Shown here piece by piece: positions 54,617-64,000 of a stretch of DNA of 64,000 bases. A program made the translations under genes and the position numbers. The DNA comes from an uncultured Maribacter sp. (GTDB lineage: Bacteria; Bacteroidota; Bacteroidia; Flavobacteriales; Flavobacteriaceae). The stretch is from positions 62,001-126,000 of the forward strand of contig NZ_CANMRY010000003.1 of the NCBI RefSeq assembly GCF_947500405.1, given 5' to 3'. The notes under the pieces were generated by a model, which did not search any database, was not told where the DNA came from, and saw only the letters and a program-made list of their open reading frames with translations. Within the stretch, counting starts at the first letter, position 1; every line of letters starts with the position of its first letter.

Positions 54617-56803
54617 ATGAAAAAAAATTTTCTGCTAACACTACTCTTTTTTAGTATAAATTTTACCCATTCGCAAAGCTATATAGGATTTTTAACAGAT
54701 AACTACAGTGGTGTTCACGGTGTTATATCTAACCCTGCAAACATTACAGACTCTAGATTTAAAACCGACGTTAACCTTTTTGGAGCTAGCGTCTTTTTTG
54801 CTAATGATTATTATGGCATAAAATTATCGGACGTTACAAGTGGCGATTTTGATTTTGAAGAAGACGCTTCTAAAAACCCATCAAACAGTAATAATATATT
54901 TGGTAATGTAGATGTATTAGGGCCAGCTTTTATGTTCAACTTGGATAAAAAAAGCGCTATTGCTATTTTTAGCAGAATGCGTGTTAATTACAATATTAAC
55001 AAAATTAACGGAGAGACTTACGAAAGTATTTCTAATGATTTTGATGAAACTGAAGACTTTAATGTAGATGAAGATGATTTTTATTTAACAGGTAATGCTT
55101 GGGCAGAAGTTGGCATAACGTACGCAAGAACCATTTACAACAAAGAACAACACTTTGTAAAAGGTGGTATTTCTTTAAAATATTTACAAGGACTTGGAAA
55201 TGCATATACTAGTGGTAAAGAAGTAACAATAGACTATGATGCAGATGGAAGCGATTTAGGCGGCGGAGCCACGACAGGAAGCATAACTTCTACTGGAGAA
55301 GTAAACTATGGCCATAGTGAAAATATTGATGGTAATTTTGAAGATTTTGACCTTGAAATCATGGATGGAGCAAAAGGGTTTGGCGTAGACCTTGGTTTTG
55401 TTTATGAATATAGACCAGACTTTGCTTCTTATAATTCTACAGATGCAGACGGAAATATTTATGGCCGTAAAGATAAAAACAAATATAAATTTAAGTTTGG
55501 CGTATCTATTACAGATATTGGTAGTATAAACTACAAAAACGGAACTGCAAAAACGTATGATATAGCAAATACCGTAAATGAAGATGATTTTGAAAATGAA
55601 GAAAATTTTGAAGATGTTTTAAATAACCTTTATCGCGAAATTAACTCTGGTTCTGCTACAAAAGCAATATTACCAACAGCTTTGCATTTAAATGCAGATT
55701 GGAATATGCTTAAAAAGTTTTATTTAAATCTAAATGCAGACCTTTCTCTTAGCTCTAACTCTAAAGAAAACACAAGCAGAATTGCTAATATAGCTTCCTT
55801 AACGCCTCGTTTTGAAAGCAAAGGTTTTAGTTTCTACATGCCTCTTAGTCTTATACAAGGTAGCGGATTTCAATGGGGAGCTGGTTTTAGAGCTGGACCA
55901 CTATATGTAGGTTCTGGATCTATACTTTCTTTATTAACTAGTAATGACTCTAAAGCTGCAGATGTATATTTAGGACTTAAAATTCCTATCACCCAAAAAA
56001 GTCCAAAAGATAAAGATGGTGACGGTGTAACTAACAAACAAGATAAATGCCCTAAAGTTGCCGGACCAATTGAAAATAGCGGGTGTCCTTGGGAAGATAC
56101 CGATGGAGATACTGTTTTAGATAAAGATGACCAATGTCCTGAAGAAGCAGGACCTGTAGAAAATAATGGTTGTCCTTGGAAAGATACAGACGGAGATACT
56201 GTTTTAGATAAAGACGATCAATGTCCTGAAGAAGCAGGCTTACCAGAAAATAATGGCTGTCTTTATAAAGATACCGATGGAGATTCTATTTATGACGAAG
56301 AGGACAAATGCCCGGAAGAAGTAGGGCCTGTAGAAAACAATGGATGTCCTTGGAAAGACTTTGACGGAGATTCTATTTTAGATAAAGAAGATAATTGTCC
56401 TGAAAAAGCTGGAACAACAGCTAATAATGGATGCCCAGAAGTTACAGAAACTGTTCAAAAAACACTTAACAGTTACGCAAAAACCATACTGTTTAACACT
56501 GGAAAAACATCTATTAAAGTTGAATCTACAACTGCTTTAATTGAAATTATACAAATTTTAAAGGAGTATCCTAATGCAAAGTTCTCTGTAGAAGGACATA
56601 CCGATAGCATTGGAAGTGCTGCTACCAACCAAAAATTGTCTGAAAACAGAGCCAATTCTGTTAAAGACTTTTTAATTGAAAAAGGTATTGACTCCTCTAG
56701 ATTAAGTGCAGTAGGTTATGGCGAAACAAAACCTATAGCTACCAATATGTATAAAGATGGTAGGGAACAAAATAGAAGGGTTGAAATAAACTTAGTTAAG
56801 TAA
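54617..56803 (+). CDS. DUF5723-like barrel with thrombospondin type 3 repeats and OmpA domain
   Basis: This 728-residue outer membrane protein has a signal peptide (ends THSQS, about residue 20). A beta-rich DUF5723-type region occupies about 22-455. Five TSP3 calcium-binding repeats of 29 residues lie at about 465-609 ([19 protein letters not shown] type). A C-terminal OmpA peptidoglycan-binding domain spans about 620-728 ([22 protein letters not shown]). It probably links the outer membrane to the cell wall through a Ca-stabilised rigid spacer. It is monocistronic and followed by an unusual hairpin. Confidence 0.85.
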   Translation: MKKNFLLTLLFFSINFTHSQSYIGFLTDNYSGVHGVISNPANITDSRFKTDVNLFGASVFFANDYYGIKLSDVTSGDFDFEEDASKNPSNSNNIFGNVDVLGPAFMFNLDKKSAIAIFSRMRVNYNINKINGETYESISNDFDETEDFNVDEDDFYLTGNAWAEVGITYARTIYNKEQHFVKGGISLKYLQGLGNAYTSGKEVTIDYDADGSDLGGGATTGSITSTGEVNYGHSENIDGNFEDFDLEIMDGAKGFGVDLGFVYEYRPDFASYNSTDADGNIYGRKDKNKYKFKFGVSITDIGSINYKNGTAKTYDIANTVNEDDFENEENFEDVLNNLYREINSGSATKAILPTALHLNADWNMLKKFYLNLNADLSLSSNSKENTSRIANIASLTPRFESKGFSFYMPLSLIQGSGFQWGAGFRAGPLYVGSGSILSLLTSNDSKAADVYLGLKIPITQKSPKDKDGDGVTNKQDKCPKVAGPIENSGCPWEDTDGDTVLDKDDQCPEEAGPVENNGCPWKDTDGDTVLDKDDQCPEEAGLPENNGCLYKDTDGDSIYDEEDKCPEEVGPVENNGCPWKDFDGDSILDKEDNCPEKAGTTANNGCPEVTETVQKTLNSYAKTILFNTGKTSIKVESTTALIEIIQILKEYPNAKFSVEGHTDSIGSAATNQKLSENRANSVKDFLIEKGIDSSRLSAVGYGETKPIATNMYKDGREQNRRVEINLVK
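56009..56443 (+). repeat. Five 87-bp tandem repeats encoding TSP3 units
   Basis: Units start at 56009, 56096, 56183, 56270 and 56357, each 87 bases. Units 2 and 3 are nearly identical in DNA, so the array could expand or contract. It lies inside the OmpA/TSP3 gene. Confidence 0.9.
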
Positions 56804-56812
56804 ACCATAAAC

Positions 56813-56854
56813 GACTAGTCCTAAATAATCTGTATCGATTATTTAGGACTAGTC
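56813..56854. repeat. 18-bp perfect hairpin between convergent genes
   Basis: Arms GACTAGTCCTAAATAATC (56813-56830) and complement (56837-56854) with a TGTATC loop. No T-tract follows on either strand. It may end both transcripts or be a relic of a small mobile element. Confidence 0.75.
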
Positions 56855-56876
56855 AATAGTATTAAAATACTTTCCA

Positions 56877-58637
56877 CTACTTAATATTTAAAGCATAGGG
56901 CATTCTTACTTGGACTCCCTTTTGGTTCATTGCTTTTTTTATCTCCTTTAGTATAGCATACCCTTCTGGACCAATTTCCTTAGAAATAATTCCTTCTTTA
57001 TTAAAGATACTCGCCCCTCCTATATCTTCCATTAATTTTTCTATTCCGGTTTTATATTTAGGAAACTTTTTAATTCCAAATTTTTCAATTCCTGCTAAAT
57101 TAGCCGCTTCATTAATAGCATCATCCAAAGTTCCCAACTCATCTACCAAACCAACACGTTTTGCATCTACACCACTCCAAACTCTACCTTGTGCTACACT
57201 ATCTGCTTGCGCCATAGAAATCCCTCTTCCGCTAGACACTTTCTCCAAGAAAGTTGTGTAAGTAGTTTCTATACTTTCTTGAATTTTCCCTCTAAAATTA
57301 TCGGACATTGGATCAAAAACAGAGTACCCAACAGAATTTTTATTTGTCCCAACCTGTTCTGCATTAATTCCTATATCTGTAGCTAACTCATTTACATTGG
57401 GTATGATTCCAAAAACACCAATAGAGCCTGTAATGGTTGTTGGTTCCGCAAATATCTTATCCGCACCAGCAGCAATATAATACCCTCCAGAGGCAGCAAC
57501 ATTACCCATAGAAACTACTACAGGCTTCACTTCTTTTGCTAATACTACTTCTCTCCATATAATATCTGAAGTTAAAGCACTACCACCAGGAGAATTTACA
57601 CGAAGAACAATGGCTTTTACTTTTTCATCTTCCCTTGCTTTTATAATAGCTTCATTAATAAGTCCCTGGCCTATTACCTCATTACTTCCTTCTCCGTATA
57701 ATATTTCTCCTTGTGCATAAATTACAGCTATTTTTTTCTCCCCTTTATGTAATTTTATAGTATTTGCTTTTGAACTATACTCTTGAATACTTAAAAGGTT
57801 AATTTCTTTATCTTCTTCAATTCCGGCTGCATTTTTCAGCTTTTTTTCATACTCATCATAATACGTTATAGCATCAATTAATTTAGAAGCTTTTGCATGT
57901 TTTGGCATTCTACCCCCTAAAGTATCCGCAATAATATTCATATTCTCTACAGTAATATTTCTACTTAATGCAATATCATCCACAACTGAGTTCCAAACTG
58001 ACCCTATTAACTCTTTTATTTGAGTTCTATTAGCATCACTCATTGTATCATTTAAATAAGGCTCTACAGCGCTTTTATATTTCCCATGACGAATAACTTC
58101 CATTTTAACGCCTGTTTTCTCTTGCAAGTCTTTATAAAAAAAAACCTCTGTAGATAATCCTTTAAAATCTAACACTCCAACTGGGTTTAAAAAGATAGAA
58201 TCAGAAACACTAGCCAAATAATAATCTTTCTGCATATAATAATCGCCATAAGAATAAATAAACTTACCACTAGTTTTAAAATCCTCTAAAGCTTTTCTAA
58301 TGGATTGTGTTTGCGCCCAACCCGACATTAAAAAATTATTATTTATACTTATACCTACAAGGTCTTTATCATTCTTTGCAACTTTTATAGCATGAATAAT
58401 TCTATCTAAATCTTCTGATTTTTGAAACAAAGCCTTAAAAGGGTTTTCTTCATCTCCTCCTACATAATCACTTATTGGTTGCTGCAACTGTAGTTCTAAA
58501 ATAGATTTTGGTTTTACTTCTACAGTTTCCGAATTACTGCTAGATAAAGCAATAAAAATCACAAACATTATAAATACAATCCCAAAAGCTATAATACATC
58601 CTAAAATTGCTGCCAGAAGATTTCTTAAAAAATTCAT
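56877..58637 (-). CDS. sppA: Signal peptide peptidase SppA, 67K type
   Basis: This 586-residue inner membrane serine protease degrades cleaved signal peptides. One N-terminal TM helix spans about 8-31. Two S49 domains follow: the N-terminal one supplies the general base Lys188 (GKYKSAVEPYL), and the C-terminal one the nucleophile Ser383 (MGNVAASGGYYIAAGAD). The length matches the double-domain E. coli form. It is divergent from folK-dNK. Confidence 0.95.
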   Translation of the reverse strand: MNFLRNLLAAILGCIIAFGIVFIMFVIFIALSSSNSETVEVKPKSILELQLQQPISDYVGGDEENPFKALFQKSEDLDRIIHAIKVAKNDKDLVGISINNNFLMSGWAQTQSIRKALEDFKTSGKFIYSYGDYYMQKDYYLASVSDSIFLNPVGVLDFKGLSTEVFFYKDLQEKTGVKMEVIRHGKYKSAVEPYLNDTMSDANRTQIKELIGSVWNSVVDDIALSRNITVENMNIIADTLGGRMPKHAKASKLIDAITYYDEYEKKLKNAAGIEEDKEINLLSIQEYSSKANTIKLHKGEKKIAVIYAQGEILYGEGSNEVIGQGLINEAIIKAREDEKVKAIVLRVNSPGGSALTSDIIWREVVLAKEVKPVVVSMGNVAASGGYYIAAGADKIFAEPTTITGSIGVFGIIPNVNELATDIGINAEQVGTNKNSVGYSVFDPMSDNFRGKIQESIETTYTTFLEKVSSGRGISMAQADSVAQGRVWSGVDAKRVGLVDELGTLDDAINEAANLAGIEKFGIKKFPKYKTGIEKLMEDIGGASIFNKEGIISKEIGPEGYAILKEIKKAMNQKGVQVRMPYALNIK

Positions 58638-58662
58638 TAAATAAGCTGTTAATATTAGCTAA

Positions 58663-58670
58663 CAAAGATA
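58663..58670 (-). promoter_or_regulatory. -7 box of sppA
   Basis: TATCTTTG on the minus strand matches TAnnTTTG 25 bases before the sppA start. Confidence 0.5.
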
Positions 58671-58708
58671 ACCAATTGAATTTGTTTTGTTTATTTTGCC
58701 TGAATATT

Positions 58709-59854
58709 ATGAACAAAACAACAGACACTTATATTTCTATTGGCAGTAACTTAGGTAATAGACTAGAAACCATACAAGAAGCAATATTTTTAATTGCTAA
58801 AAATATTGGTATTGTAAAAACTTGCTCCAAAGTGTACGAATGTCCTGCGTGGGGATTTTCTGGAGAAAATTTTTTAAACGCATGTTTGCATATACAAACA
58901 GAATTATCTCCAGAAAATTTACTTTTTAATTTATTAGAAATAGAAAAAAAATTAGGAAGAGAAAGGTCTGCCAACACTGGTTACCAATCTAGAACCATAG
59001 ATTTAGATATTGTTTATTACGATACATTAATACAAACAGACCCTAATTTAACTATACCACATCCTAAATTACAGGAAAGACTTTTTGTTTTAAAACCTCT
59101 TGCAAATATAGCTCCACAATTTTATCATCCAATTTTAAAAAAAGATACTAGAAATTTAATTCAAGAATGTAAAGACAAAAGTGTTTTAACAAAAACAAAG
59201 AATGTCCTTTTTTGTAGTAAACAAAAATTATTAGCAACTTCCCAGTTCATTTCTATAGAAGGTAACATTGGCGCAGGAAAAACTTCTTTGGCTACCAAAA
59301 TTGCAAAAGACTTTAATGGAAAACTCGTATTAGAACGATTTGCTGAAAATCCTTTTTTACCAAATTTTTACAAAGACCAATCTAGGTATGCCTTCCCTTT
59401 AGAAATGTCTTTTTTAGCAGATAGATACCAACAATTTTCTGATGACACCTCCCAATTTGACCTTTTTAAAGACTTTATGGTTAGTGATTATGATATTTTT
59501 AAATCTCTAATTTTTGCTAAAGTTACTTTACAAAAAGACGAATATGAATTGTATAGAAAAATATTCAATTTTATGCATAAGGAGGTTAAAAAACCACAAA
59601 TTTATGTATACCTATACCAAACAACTGAGCGCCTTTTAGAAAACATTAAAAAACGGGGAAGAGACTATGAACAAGGTATTAAAACCGATTACCTAGAAAA
59701 AATTAATAGAGGTTATTTTGATTTTCTTAAAGGCTACCCCAAAGAAAACAGTCTTGTAATAGATGTTACCGAACTAGATTTTGTAGCTAATGAAAAGGAT
59801 TATCAAATAATTATAGATAAGGTCTTGACGTTGGCATTTCAACAAATAAATTAA
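58709..59854 (+). CDS. folK: Fused HPPK (FolK)-deoxynucleoside kinase
   Basis: This 381-residue bifunctional protein starts at ATG 58709; a longer frame would run back into the sppA gene. Residues 1 to about 150 are HPPK (SIGSNLGNR, SRTIDLDIVYYD, IPHPKLQERLFVLKPL), the pyrophosphokinase before dihydropteroate synthase in folate synthesis. From about 180 comes a deoxynucleoside kinase with P-loop GNIGAGKT at 185-192, ERFAENPFL, DRYQQF and a LID-like KRGRDYE. Both halves look intact. The fusion occurs in other Flavobacteriia. It may tie folate/thymidylate supply to deoxynucleoside salvage. Confidence 0.92.
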   Translation: MNKTTDTYISIGSNLGNRLETIQEAIFLIAKNIGIVKTCSKVYECPAWGFSGENFLNACLHIQTELSPENLLFNLLEIEKKLGRERSANTGYQSRTIDLDIVYYDTLIQTDPNLTIPHPKLQERLFVLKPLANIAPQFYHPILKKDTRNLIQECKDKSVLTKTKNVLFCSKQKLLATSQFISIEGNIGAGKTSLATKIAKDFNGKLVLERFAENPFLPNFYKDQSRYAFPLEMSFLADRYQQFSDDTSQFDLFKDFMVSDYDIFKSLIFAKVTLQKDEYELYRKIFNFMHKEVKKPQIYVYLYQTTERLLENIKKRGRDYEQGIKTDYLEKINRGYFDFLKGYPKENSLVIDVTELDFVANEKDYQIIIDKVLTLAFQQIN

Positions 59855-59943
59855 CATAATTTTGGCAATTTCCTTGCACACTTTAAATCAATTGCCGTAA
59901 TTGCAGAAGCATTTATGCAACTAACTAACTCAAACTTTACTCT

Positions 59944-59972
59944 AAAACCCAACTTAGGTTGGGTTTTTTTTT
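59944..59972 (+). terminator. Terminator after folK-dNK, overlapping the trmH-like stop
   Basis: A 10-bp stem (AAAACCCAAC / GTTGGGTTTT, loop TTAG) is followed by T-tract. The stop codon of the convergent methyltransferase gene lies in the loop. Confidence 0.85.
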
Positions 59973-60499
59973 GCTTTAATTTTACTCCAAACATCCCAAA
60001 TAACAATACCTGCACTAACCGAAATATTTAAAGAGTGTTTAGTTCCGAATTGTGGAATTTCTAATACTCCAGAGCAAATGTTAACCACTTCTTGTGAAAC
60101 CCCTTTTACTTCATTTCCAAAAATTAAAACATATTTCTCATTAGGTTTTACTTTAAAATCCTGAAGCATTGTGGCATTTTCTGCTTGCTCAATTGCTAAA
60201 CTAGTATATCCCTCCGCATTAAGATTCTGAATTACATCTAGTGTACTTTCTTTATACTCCCAAGCTACACTTTCTGTTGCTCCAAGTGCGGTTTTATTAA
60301 TATCTTTATTTGGCGGAGTTGCAGTAATACCACAGAGGTATATTTTCTCAATTAAAAAAGCATCGGAGGTTCTAAAAACAGAACCAATATTATTTAAACT
60401 CCTTATATTATCTAAAACAACAACAACAGGAGTTTTATTAGCATTCTTAAACCCTTCTATATCTAAGCGGTCTAATTCTTCATTCTTTAATTTTCTCAT
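59954..60499 (-). CDS. TrmH/SpoU family RNA methyltransferase
   Basis: This 181-residue SPOUT-fold 2'-O-methyltransferase has motif 1 LDNIRSLNNIGSVFRTSDAF (exactly the conserved N and R), motif 2 IFGNEVKGVS and motif 3 IPQFGTKHSLNISVSAGI. The short form without an RNA-binding extension is like the TrmL or TrmH group. The RNA target (tRNA or rRNA) cannot be told from sequence. It is convergent with folK-dNK. Confidence 0.9.
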   Translation of the reverse strand: MRKLKNEELDRLDIEGFKNANKTPVVVVLDNIRSLNNIGSVFRTSDAFLIEKIYLCGITATPPNKDINKTALGATESVAWEYKESTLDVIQNLNAEGYTSLAIEQAENATMLQDFKVKPNEKYVLIFGNEVKGVSQEVVNICSGVLEIPQFGTKHSLNISVSAGIVIWDVWSKIKAKKNPT

Positions 60500-60640
60500 T
60501 TACTTCTATTAATAAAACACCAAAATAAAATACACAATTGTTGCTTTTTTTAAGTTATCCTGAAATATCAACAATGGTGTATATTCTATAAGGAAAATAT
60601 TATTTTCGTTAGGTTACAAAAATACTTTAAAAATTACCAA

Positions 60641-63262
60641 TTGGCAGCTAAAGAAAAAACAAAGAAGGTTACCCCTTTAATGCAACAATACAACACTATT
60701 AAAACAAAGTATCCAGATGCTATGTTACTTTTTAGGGTTGGCGATTTTTACGAAACTTTTGGTGAAGATGCTATTAAAGCATCCAAAATATTAGGTATAA
60801 CCTTAACAAACAGAAACAATGGAGGAGAAAAAACAGAACTAGCTGGGTTTCCACATCATTCTGTAAACACCTATTTACCTAAACTTGTTAAAGCTGGGCA
60901 AAGAGTTGCAATTTGTGACCAGTTAGAAGACCCTAAACAAACCAAAACCATTGTAAAAAGAGGCGTTACGGAATTAGTTACCCCTGGTGTTGCTTTAAAT
61001 GATGATATTTTAAATGCTAAAACTAACAACTTTTTATGTGCTGTACATTTTGGTAGAAAAAAATTAGGTGTTGCTTTTGTTGACATTTCTACAGGAGAAT
61101 TTTTAACCTCTGAAGGTACAGAAGAACAAATAGACAAACTTTTACAAAACTTTGCTCCTAACGAAATACTTATTTCTAAAGCGCATAAAAAAGAATTTTT
61201 AGAGGTTTTTGGAACACAGTTTCATACCTTTTTTATAGAAGATTGGGTTTTTCAGGAAGATTATACCAAAGAAACCCTAACTAATCACTTTAAAACAAGT
61301 ACCCTTAAAGGTTTTGGTGTAGAACATTTAATTAATGGTATTATTGCTTCTGGTGTAGTTTTACATTATTTATCCGAAACGCAGCATAACCAATTACAAC
61401 ATATAAACAAACTACAACGAATTGCCGAAGATGAATATATTTGGATGGATAGGTTTACCATTAAAAATTTAGAACTTTACCATTCTCAAAACGTAAATGC
61501 TGTTACTTTATTAGATGTAATTGACAAAACTATTTCTCCAATGGGAGGAAGAATGATTAAACGTTGGCTTGCACTTCCTCTAAAAAATTTAGAAAGAATA
61601 CAAAAAAGGCATGCGGTTATTACTTATTTATCTAAACAAGAAGAAGATTTAGATAAATTACAGCACTGGATAAAGCAAATGGGCGATTTAGAACGTTTAA
61701 TTTCTAAAGTATCTACTGGCAAAGTAAATCCTAGAGAAATTATTCAACTAAAAAATTCTTTAGAAGCTATTATTCCATTAAAGCAACTTACTAAAAATGC
61801 TAAAAACGAAGCGCTTAATCTTATAGGAGACCAATTACATAGTTGTGATTTACTGCGAAGTAAAATTAAAGAAATGCTTAGTGAGGAAGCGCCAGTTAAT
61901 ATTCTAAAAGGAAATGCTATTGCCAAAGGCTATTCCGAAGAGTTAGATGAACTTAGAGGGCTTGCCTTTTCCGGCAAAGAATATTTAGATAACATGCTTG
62001 CTAGAGAAACCGAAAGAACTGGAATAAGCTCTCTTAAGATAGCATCTAACAATGTATTTGGGTATTATATAGAAGTGCGTAACACGCATAAAGATAAAGT
62101 TCCTGAAGAATGGATACGCAAACAAACTTTAGTTAATGCAGAACGTTATATAACTGAAGAGCTAAAAGAATATGAAGCCAAAATACTTGGAGCAGAAGAA
62201 CGTATATTAAGTTTAGAGCAACAGTTATTCTCCCAACTTGTAATTTGGATGCAAGAATACATTGCGCCAGTACAGAACAATGCACAACTAATAGCACAGC
62301 TAGACTGCCTTTGTGGTTTTACACAGTTAGCAAAAGAAAATAATTATGTTTTACCTGAGGTAAATGAATCTACCGATTTATCTATAACCAATGGAAGACA
62401 CCCTGTAATTGAAAAACAATTACCACTAGGAGAAACTTATATTGCCAATGATGTACACTTAGATAGAACACAGCAGCAAATAATAATGATTACGGGTCCA
62501 AATATGAGTGGTAAATCTGCCATATTAAGACAAACCGCTTTAATAGTTTTATTAGCGCAAATGGGAAGTTTTGTTCCTGCAGAAGCTGCGACTATAGGTT
62601 TGGTAGACAAAATATTTACAAGAGTTGGCGCTAGTGACAATATATCTATGGGAGAATCTACTTTTATGGTAGAAATGAATGAAACAGCCTCTATCTTAAA
62701 TAACCTCTCGGAACGCAGTTTAGTTCTTTTAGATGAGATAGGACGAGGAACAAGTACTTATGATGGTATTTCTATTGCTTGGGCTATTTCTGAGTATTTG
62801 CATGAACACCCAGCAAAAGCAAAAACCTTGTTCGCAACACATTATCATGAACTTAATGAAATGTGCACTACTTTTGAACGTATAAAAAATTACAATGTAT
62901 CCGTTAAAGAATTAAAAGACACTGTACTTTTTCTAAGAAAACTTACTCCTGGAGGTAGCGAACATAGTTTTGGAATACACGTCGCAAAAATGGCTGGAAT
63001 GCCACAACAAGTAATTTCTAAAGCTAATAAAATTCTAAAAAAACTAGAAAAATCACATTCTAGCGAAGAACTTACAGATAAATTACAATCTGTTCAAAAT
63101 GAAATGCAATTAAGTTTCTTTAATCTAGACGACCCATTATTAGAACAAATAAAAGAGGAAATCACTCATTTAGATATAGATACATTAACTCCAGTAGAAG
63201 CATTAATGAAGTTAAATGAAATTAAACGCTTGCTTGTAAAAAAGAAGAAAGCCACCTCTTAA
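60641..63262 (+). CDS. mutS: DNA mismatch repair protein MutS
   Basis: This 873-residue mismatch-recognition ATPase has the FxE-type intercalating motif FYE at 37-39 ([11 protein letters not shown]). The Walker A GPNMSGKS is at 619-626, and the signature SSFMVEM-like stretch reads [10 protein letters not shown]. The start is TTG 60641: [17 protein letters not shown] is the family's usual opening, and I see no in-frame ATG nearby upstream. The C-terminus (LKKLEKSHS onward) is the dimerisation region. Confidence 0.95.
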   Translation: MAAKEKTKKVTPLMQQYNTIKTKYPDAMLLFRVGDFYETFGEDAIKASKILGITLTNRNNGGEKTELAGFPHHSVNTYLPKLVKAGQRVAICDQLEDPKQTKTIVKRGVTELVTPGVALNDDILNAKTNNFLCAVHFGRKKLGVAFVDISTGEFLTSEGTEEQIDKLLQNFAPNEILISKAHKKEFLEVFGTQFHTFFIEDWVFQEDYTKETLTNHFKTSTLKGFGVEHLINGIIASGVVLHYLSETQHNQLQHINKLQRIAEDEYIWMDRFTIKNLELYHSQNVNAVTLLDVIDKTISPMGGRMIKRWLALPLKNLERIQKRHAVITYLSKQEEDLDKLQHWIKQMGDLERLISKVSTGKVNPREIIQLKNSLEAIIPLKQLTKNAKNEALNLIGDQLHSCDLLRSKIKEMLSEEAPVNILKGNAIAKGYSEELDELRGLAFSGKEYLDNMLARETERTGISSLKIASNNVFGYYIEVRNTHKDKVPEEWIRKQTLVNAERYITEELKEYEAKILGAEERILSLEQQLFSQLVIWMQEYIAPVQNNAQLIAQLDCLCGFTQLAKENNYVLPEVNESTDLSITNGRHPVIEKQLPLGETYIANDVHLDRTQQQIIMITGPNMSGKSAILRQTALIVLLAQMGSFVPAEAATIGLVDKIFTRVGASDNISMGESTFMVEMNETASILNNLSERSLVLLDEIGRGTSTYDGISIAWAISEYLHEHPAKAKTLFATHYHELNEMCTTFERIKNYNVSVKELKDTVLFLRKLTPGGSEHSFGIHVAKMAGMPQQVISKANKILKKLEKSHSSEELTDKLQSVQNEMQLSFFNLDDPLLEQIKEEITHLDIDTLTPVEALMKLNEIKRLLVKKKKATS

Positions 63263-63291
63263 AAAAAAATCTATTTTTTATTAAAAATTAC

Positions 63292-63321
63292 TTTGCAATT
63301 TATATAATTATCTTAAATTTG
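63292..63321 (+). promoter_or_regulatory. Promoter of the tRNA-Gly/tRNA-Leu pair
   Basis: TTTG at 63292-63295, an 18-base spacer, then TAAATTTG at 63314-63321: the best promoter match in the window. It lies 40 bases before tRNA-Gly. Confidence 0.65.
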
Positions 63322-63361
63322 CACCCGCGTCTGGAAACAGACACTTGTTCTTAAACATAAT

Positions 63362-63433
63362 GCGAAAGTAGCTCAGGGGTAGAGCATCACCTTGCCAAGG
63401 TGGAGGTCGAGGGTTCGAATCCCTTTTTTCGCT
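63362..63433 (+). tRNA. tRNA-Gly (GCC)
   Basis: A 72-base cloverleaf: acceptor GCGAAAG pairs with TTTTCGC, the D arm is in AGCTCAGGGGTAGAGC, the anticodon loop CTTGCCAAG carries GCC, and the T arm has GGTTCGAATCC. Position 63433 is the discriminator T; CCA is not encoded (CAG follows). Confidence 0.95.
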
Positions 63434-63474
63434 CAGTATAATATACCAATTGGCTGTTATTTACAACAGTACAG

Positions 63475-63561
63475 GCTCGAGTGGTGGAATTGGTAGACAC
63501 GTTGGACTTAAAATCCAATGGACATTAGTCCGTATGGGTTCAAGTCCCATCTCGAGTACCA
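63475..63561 (+). tRNA. tRNA-Leu (TAA)
   Basis: An 87-base class II tRNA with the long variable arm expected for Leu. Acceptor GCTCGAG pairs with CTCGAGT. The anticodon loop CTTAAAA gives TAA, and the T arm has GGTTCAAGTCC. CCA is encoded at 63559-63561. Confidence 0.95.
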
Positions 63562-63600
63562 AAACCCTTGTTAATCGTATGATTTTCAAGGGTTTTTTAT
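63561..63600 (+). terminator. Terminator after the tRNA pair
   Basis: The stem AAACCCTTG / CAAGGGTTT (63562-63570 and 63587-63595) is followed by T residues. It begins at the CCA end of tRNA-Leu. Confidence 0.85.
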
Positions 63601-63679
63601 TTTAATAAACTTTTATATAAACACTATCTAAGTTTTTATAAAACAAATTCCTACCTTTAAGATTAGAAGGTTTTTCTAC

Positions 63680-64000
63680 ATGAAAAAGAAGTTAAAAAAA
63701 ATTTTAGCATTTATACTACTAGTACCCCTTTTTTCCCTTTTATTGTCTAATATTGTTATTAGTTCTTCCACAGAGAATAAAACTTTCAGAGATACTTCAT
63801 CTATACCAAAGAATAAAGTTGGTTTAGTATTGGGAACCTCTAAAAAACTCATTAGTGGACATGCAAACCCTTATTACACGCACAGAATAAACGCCACTAT
63901 AACACTATTTAATGCTTCTAAAATTGATTTTATACTCGTTAGCGGAGATAATGGTAGTGTATACTATAATGAGCCAGATACATTTAAAAAAGACCTTATA
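63680..64000 (+). CDS. SanA/ElyC/YdcF-like (DUF218) membrane protein, 3' truncated by window
   Basis: Only the first 107 codons are present; the frame is open to the window end. It has an N-terminal hydrophobic anchor at about 7-30, and VGLVLGTSKKLISGHANPYYTHRI followed by FILVSGDNGS, the first motifs of the SanA group of DUF218. E. coli SanA affects vancomycin exclusion and envelope integrity; the enzyme activity is unclear. The start ATG 63680 lies 80 bases after the tRNA terminator. The fate beyond the window is unknown. Confidence 0.75.
   Translation, partial: MKKKLKKILAFILLVPLFSLLLSNIVISSSTENKTFRDTSSIPKNKVGLVLGTSKKLISGHANPYYTHRINATITLFNASKIDFILVSGDNGSVYYNEPDTFKKDLI

Noticed and set aside
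56009..56443. Tandem repeats considered as a CRISPR-like array
   Set aside because: The units are in frame, code for TSP3 motifs and have no variable spacers.

Overview
The window looks like chromosomal DNA from a marine-type member of the Flavobacteriaceae (Bacteroidota). It is AT-rich, and many genes are preceded by the Bacteroidota promoter box TAnnTTTG, sometimes with an upstream TTG. Visible Shine-Dalgarno sequences are scarce. The gene set is typical of the family: a type IX secretion (T9SS) type B substrate with PorP/SprF-like and PorE-like partners, an HPRT-adenylate kinase fusion, a FolK-deoxynucleoside kinase fusion, OmpH/BamA, DUF6089, DUF5723 and a large YwqK/MORN protein. There is no phage, insertion sequence, CRISPR array or rRNA operon. 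The closest thing to accessory DNA is the 25.8-28.4 kb stretch.

Layout. 0-1.4 kb: Mpl-type peptidoglycan recycling ligase (-). 1.6-7.6 kb: T9SS cassette (secreted adhesin-like protein, SprF-like beta-barrel, PorE-like lipoprotein-type OmpA protein), closed by a strong terminator. 7.8-16.2 kb: a 2023-residue alpha-2-macroglobulin with intact thioester motif, a four-Cys/TM/CarboxypepD_reg protein, a transglutaminase-like protein and DoxX. 16.3-19.0 kb (-): DUF4136 lipoprotein, Obg GTPase and the HPRT-Adk fusion. 19.1-23.2 kb (+): purK-purE, a small membrane protein and an M3 peptidase. 23.2-28.4 kb: a MORN-repeat secreted protein divergent from a metzincin lipoprotein, a histidine-kinase relic, a rhodanese lipoprotein and an ECF sigma/ZAS anti-sigma pair. 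28.4-34.9 kb: a UbiA-like protein, gcvP, and a KAS III/methyltransferase/glycosyltransferase row. 35.0-42.2 kb (-): envelope-biogenesis locus CBS-nadK-DUF6089-uppS-bamA-ompH-ompH. 42.3-47.8 kb (+): pdxJ, hydrolase, holin-like protein, tig, clpP, clpX. 47.9-54.5 kb: hydrolase, GH3, DUF2797, AsmA, queuosine-precursor transporter. 54.6-63.3 kb: OmpA/TSP3 protein, SppA, FolK-dNK, TrmH-family methyltransferase, MutS. 63.4-64 kb: tRNA-Gly, tRNA-Leu and the start of a SanA/YdcF-like gene cut by the window end.

No obviously new defence or biosynthetic system is visible. The most distinctive signal is regulatory. The 226-bp gap between the divergent MORN-protein and metzincin-lipoprotein genes carries two mirror-image copies of a 15-bp dyad-containing element. 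Each lies 47-48 bp from its start codon and exactly 21 bp from a TAnnTTTG-like box, so the two secreted proteins probably form one regulon. A decayed histidine kinase lies just downstream of the metzincin gene. Other signals worth a second look are a 21-bp identical element upstream of both uppS and tig, a 34-bp dyad before the KAS III gene, an 18-bp perfect hairpin without a T-tract, and an A10 tract just after the signal peptide of the alpha-2-macroglobulin gene.

Start codons were moved inward from the longest frame for purK, the ECF sigma factor, the anti-sigma, ompH, bamA, clpP, folK-dNK and the queuosine-precursor transporter. In purK and the sigma gene the apparent TTG start lies inside the promoter box.
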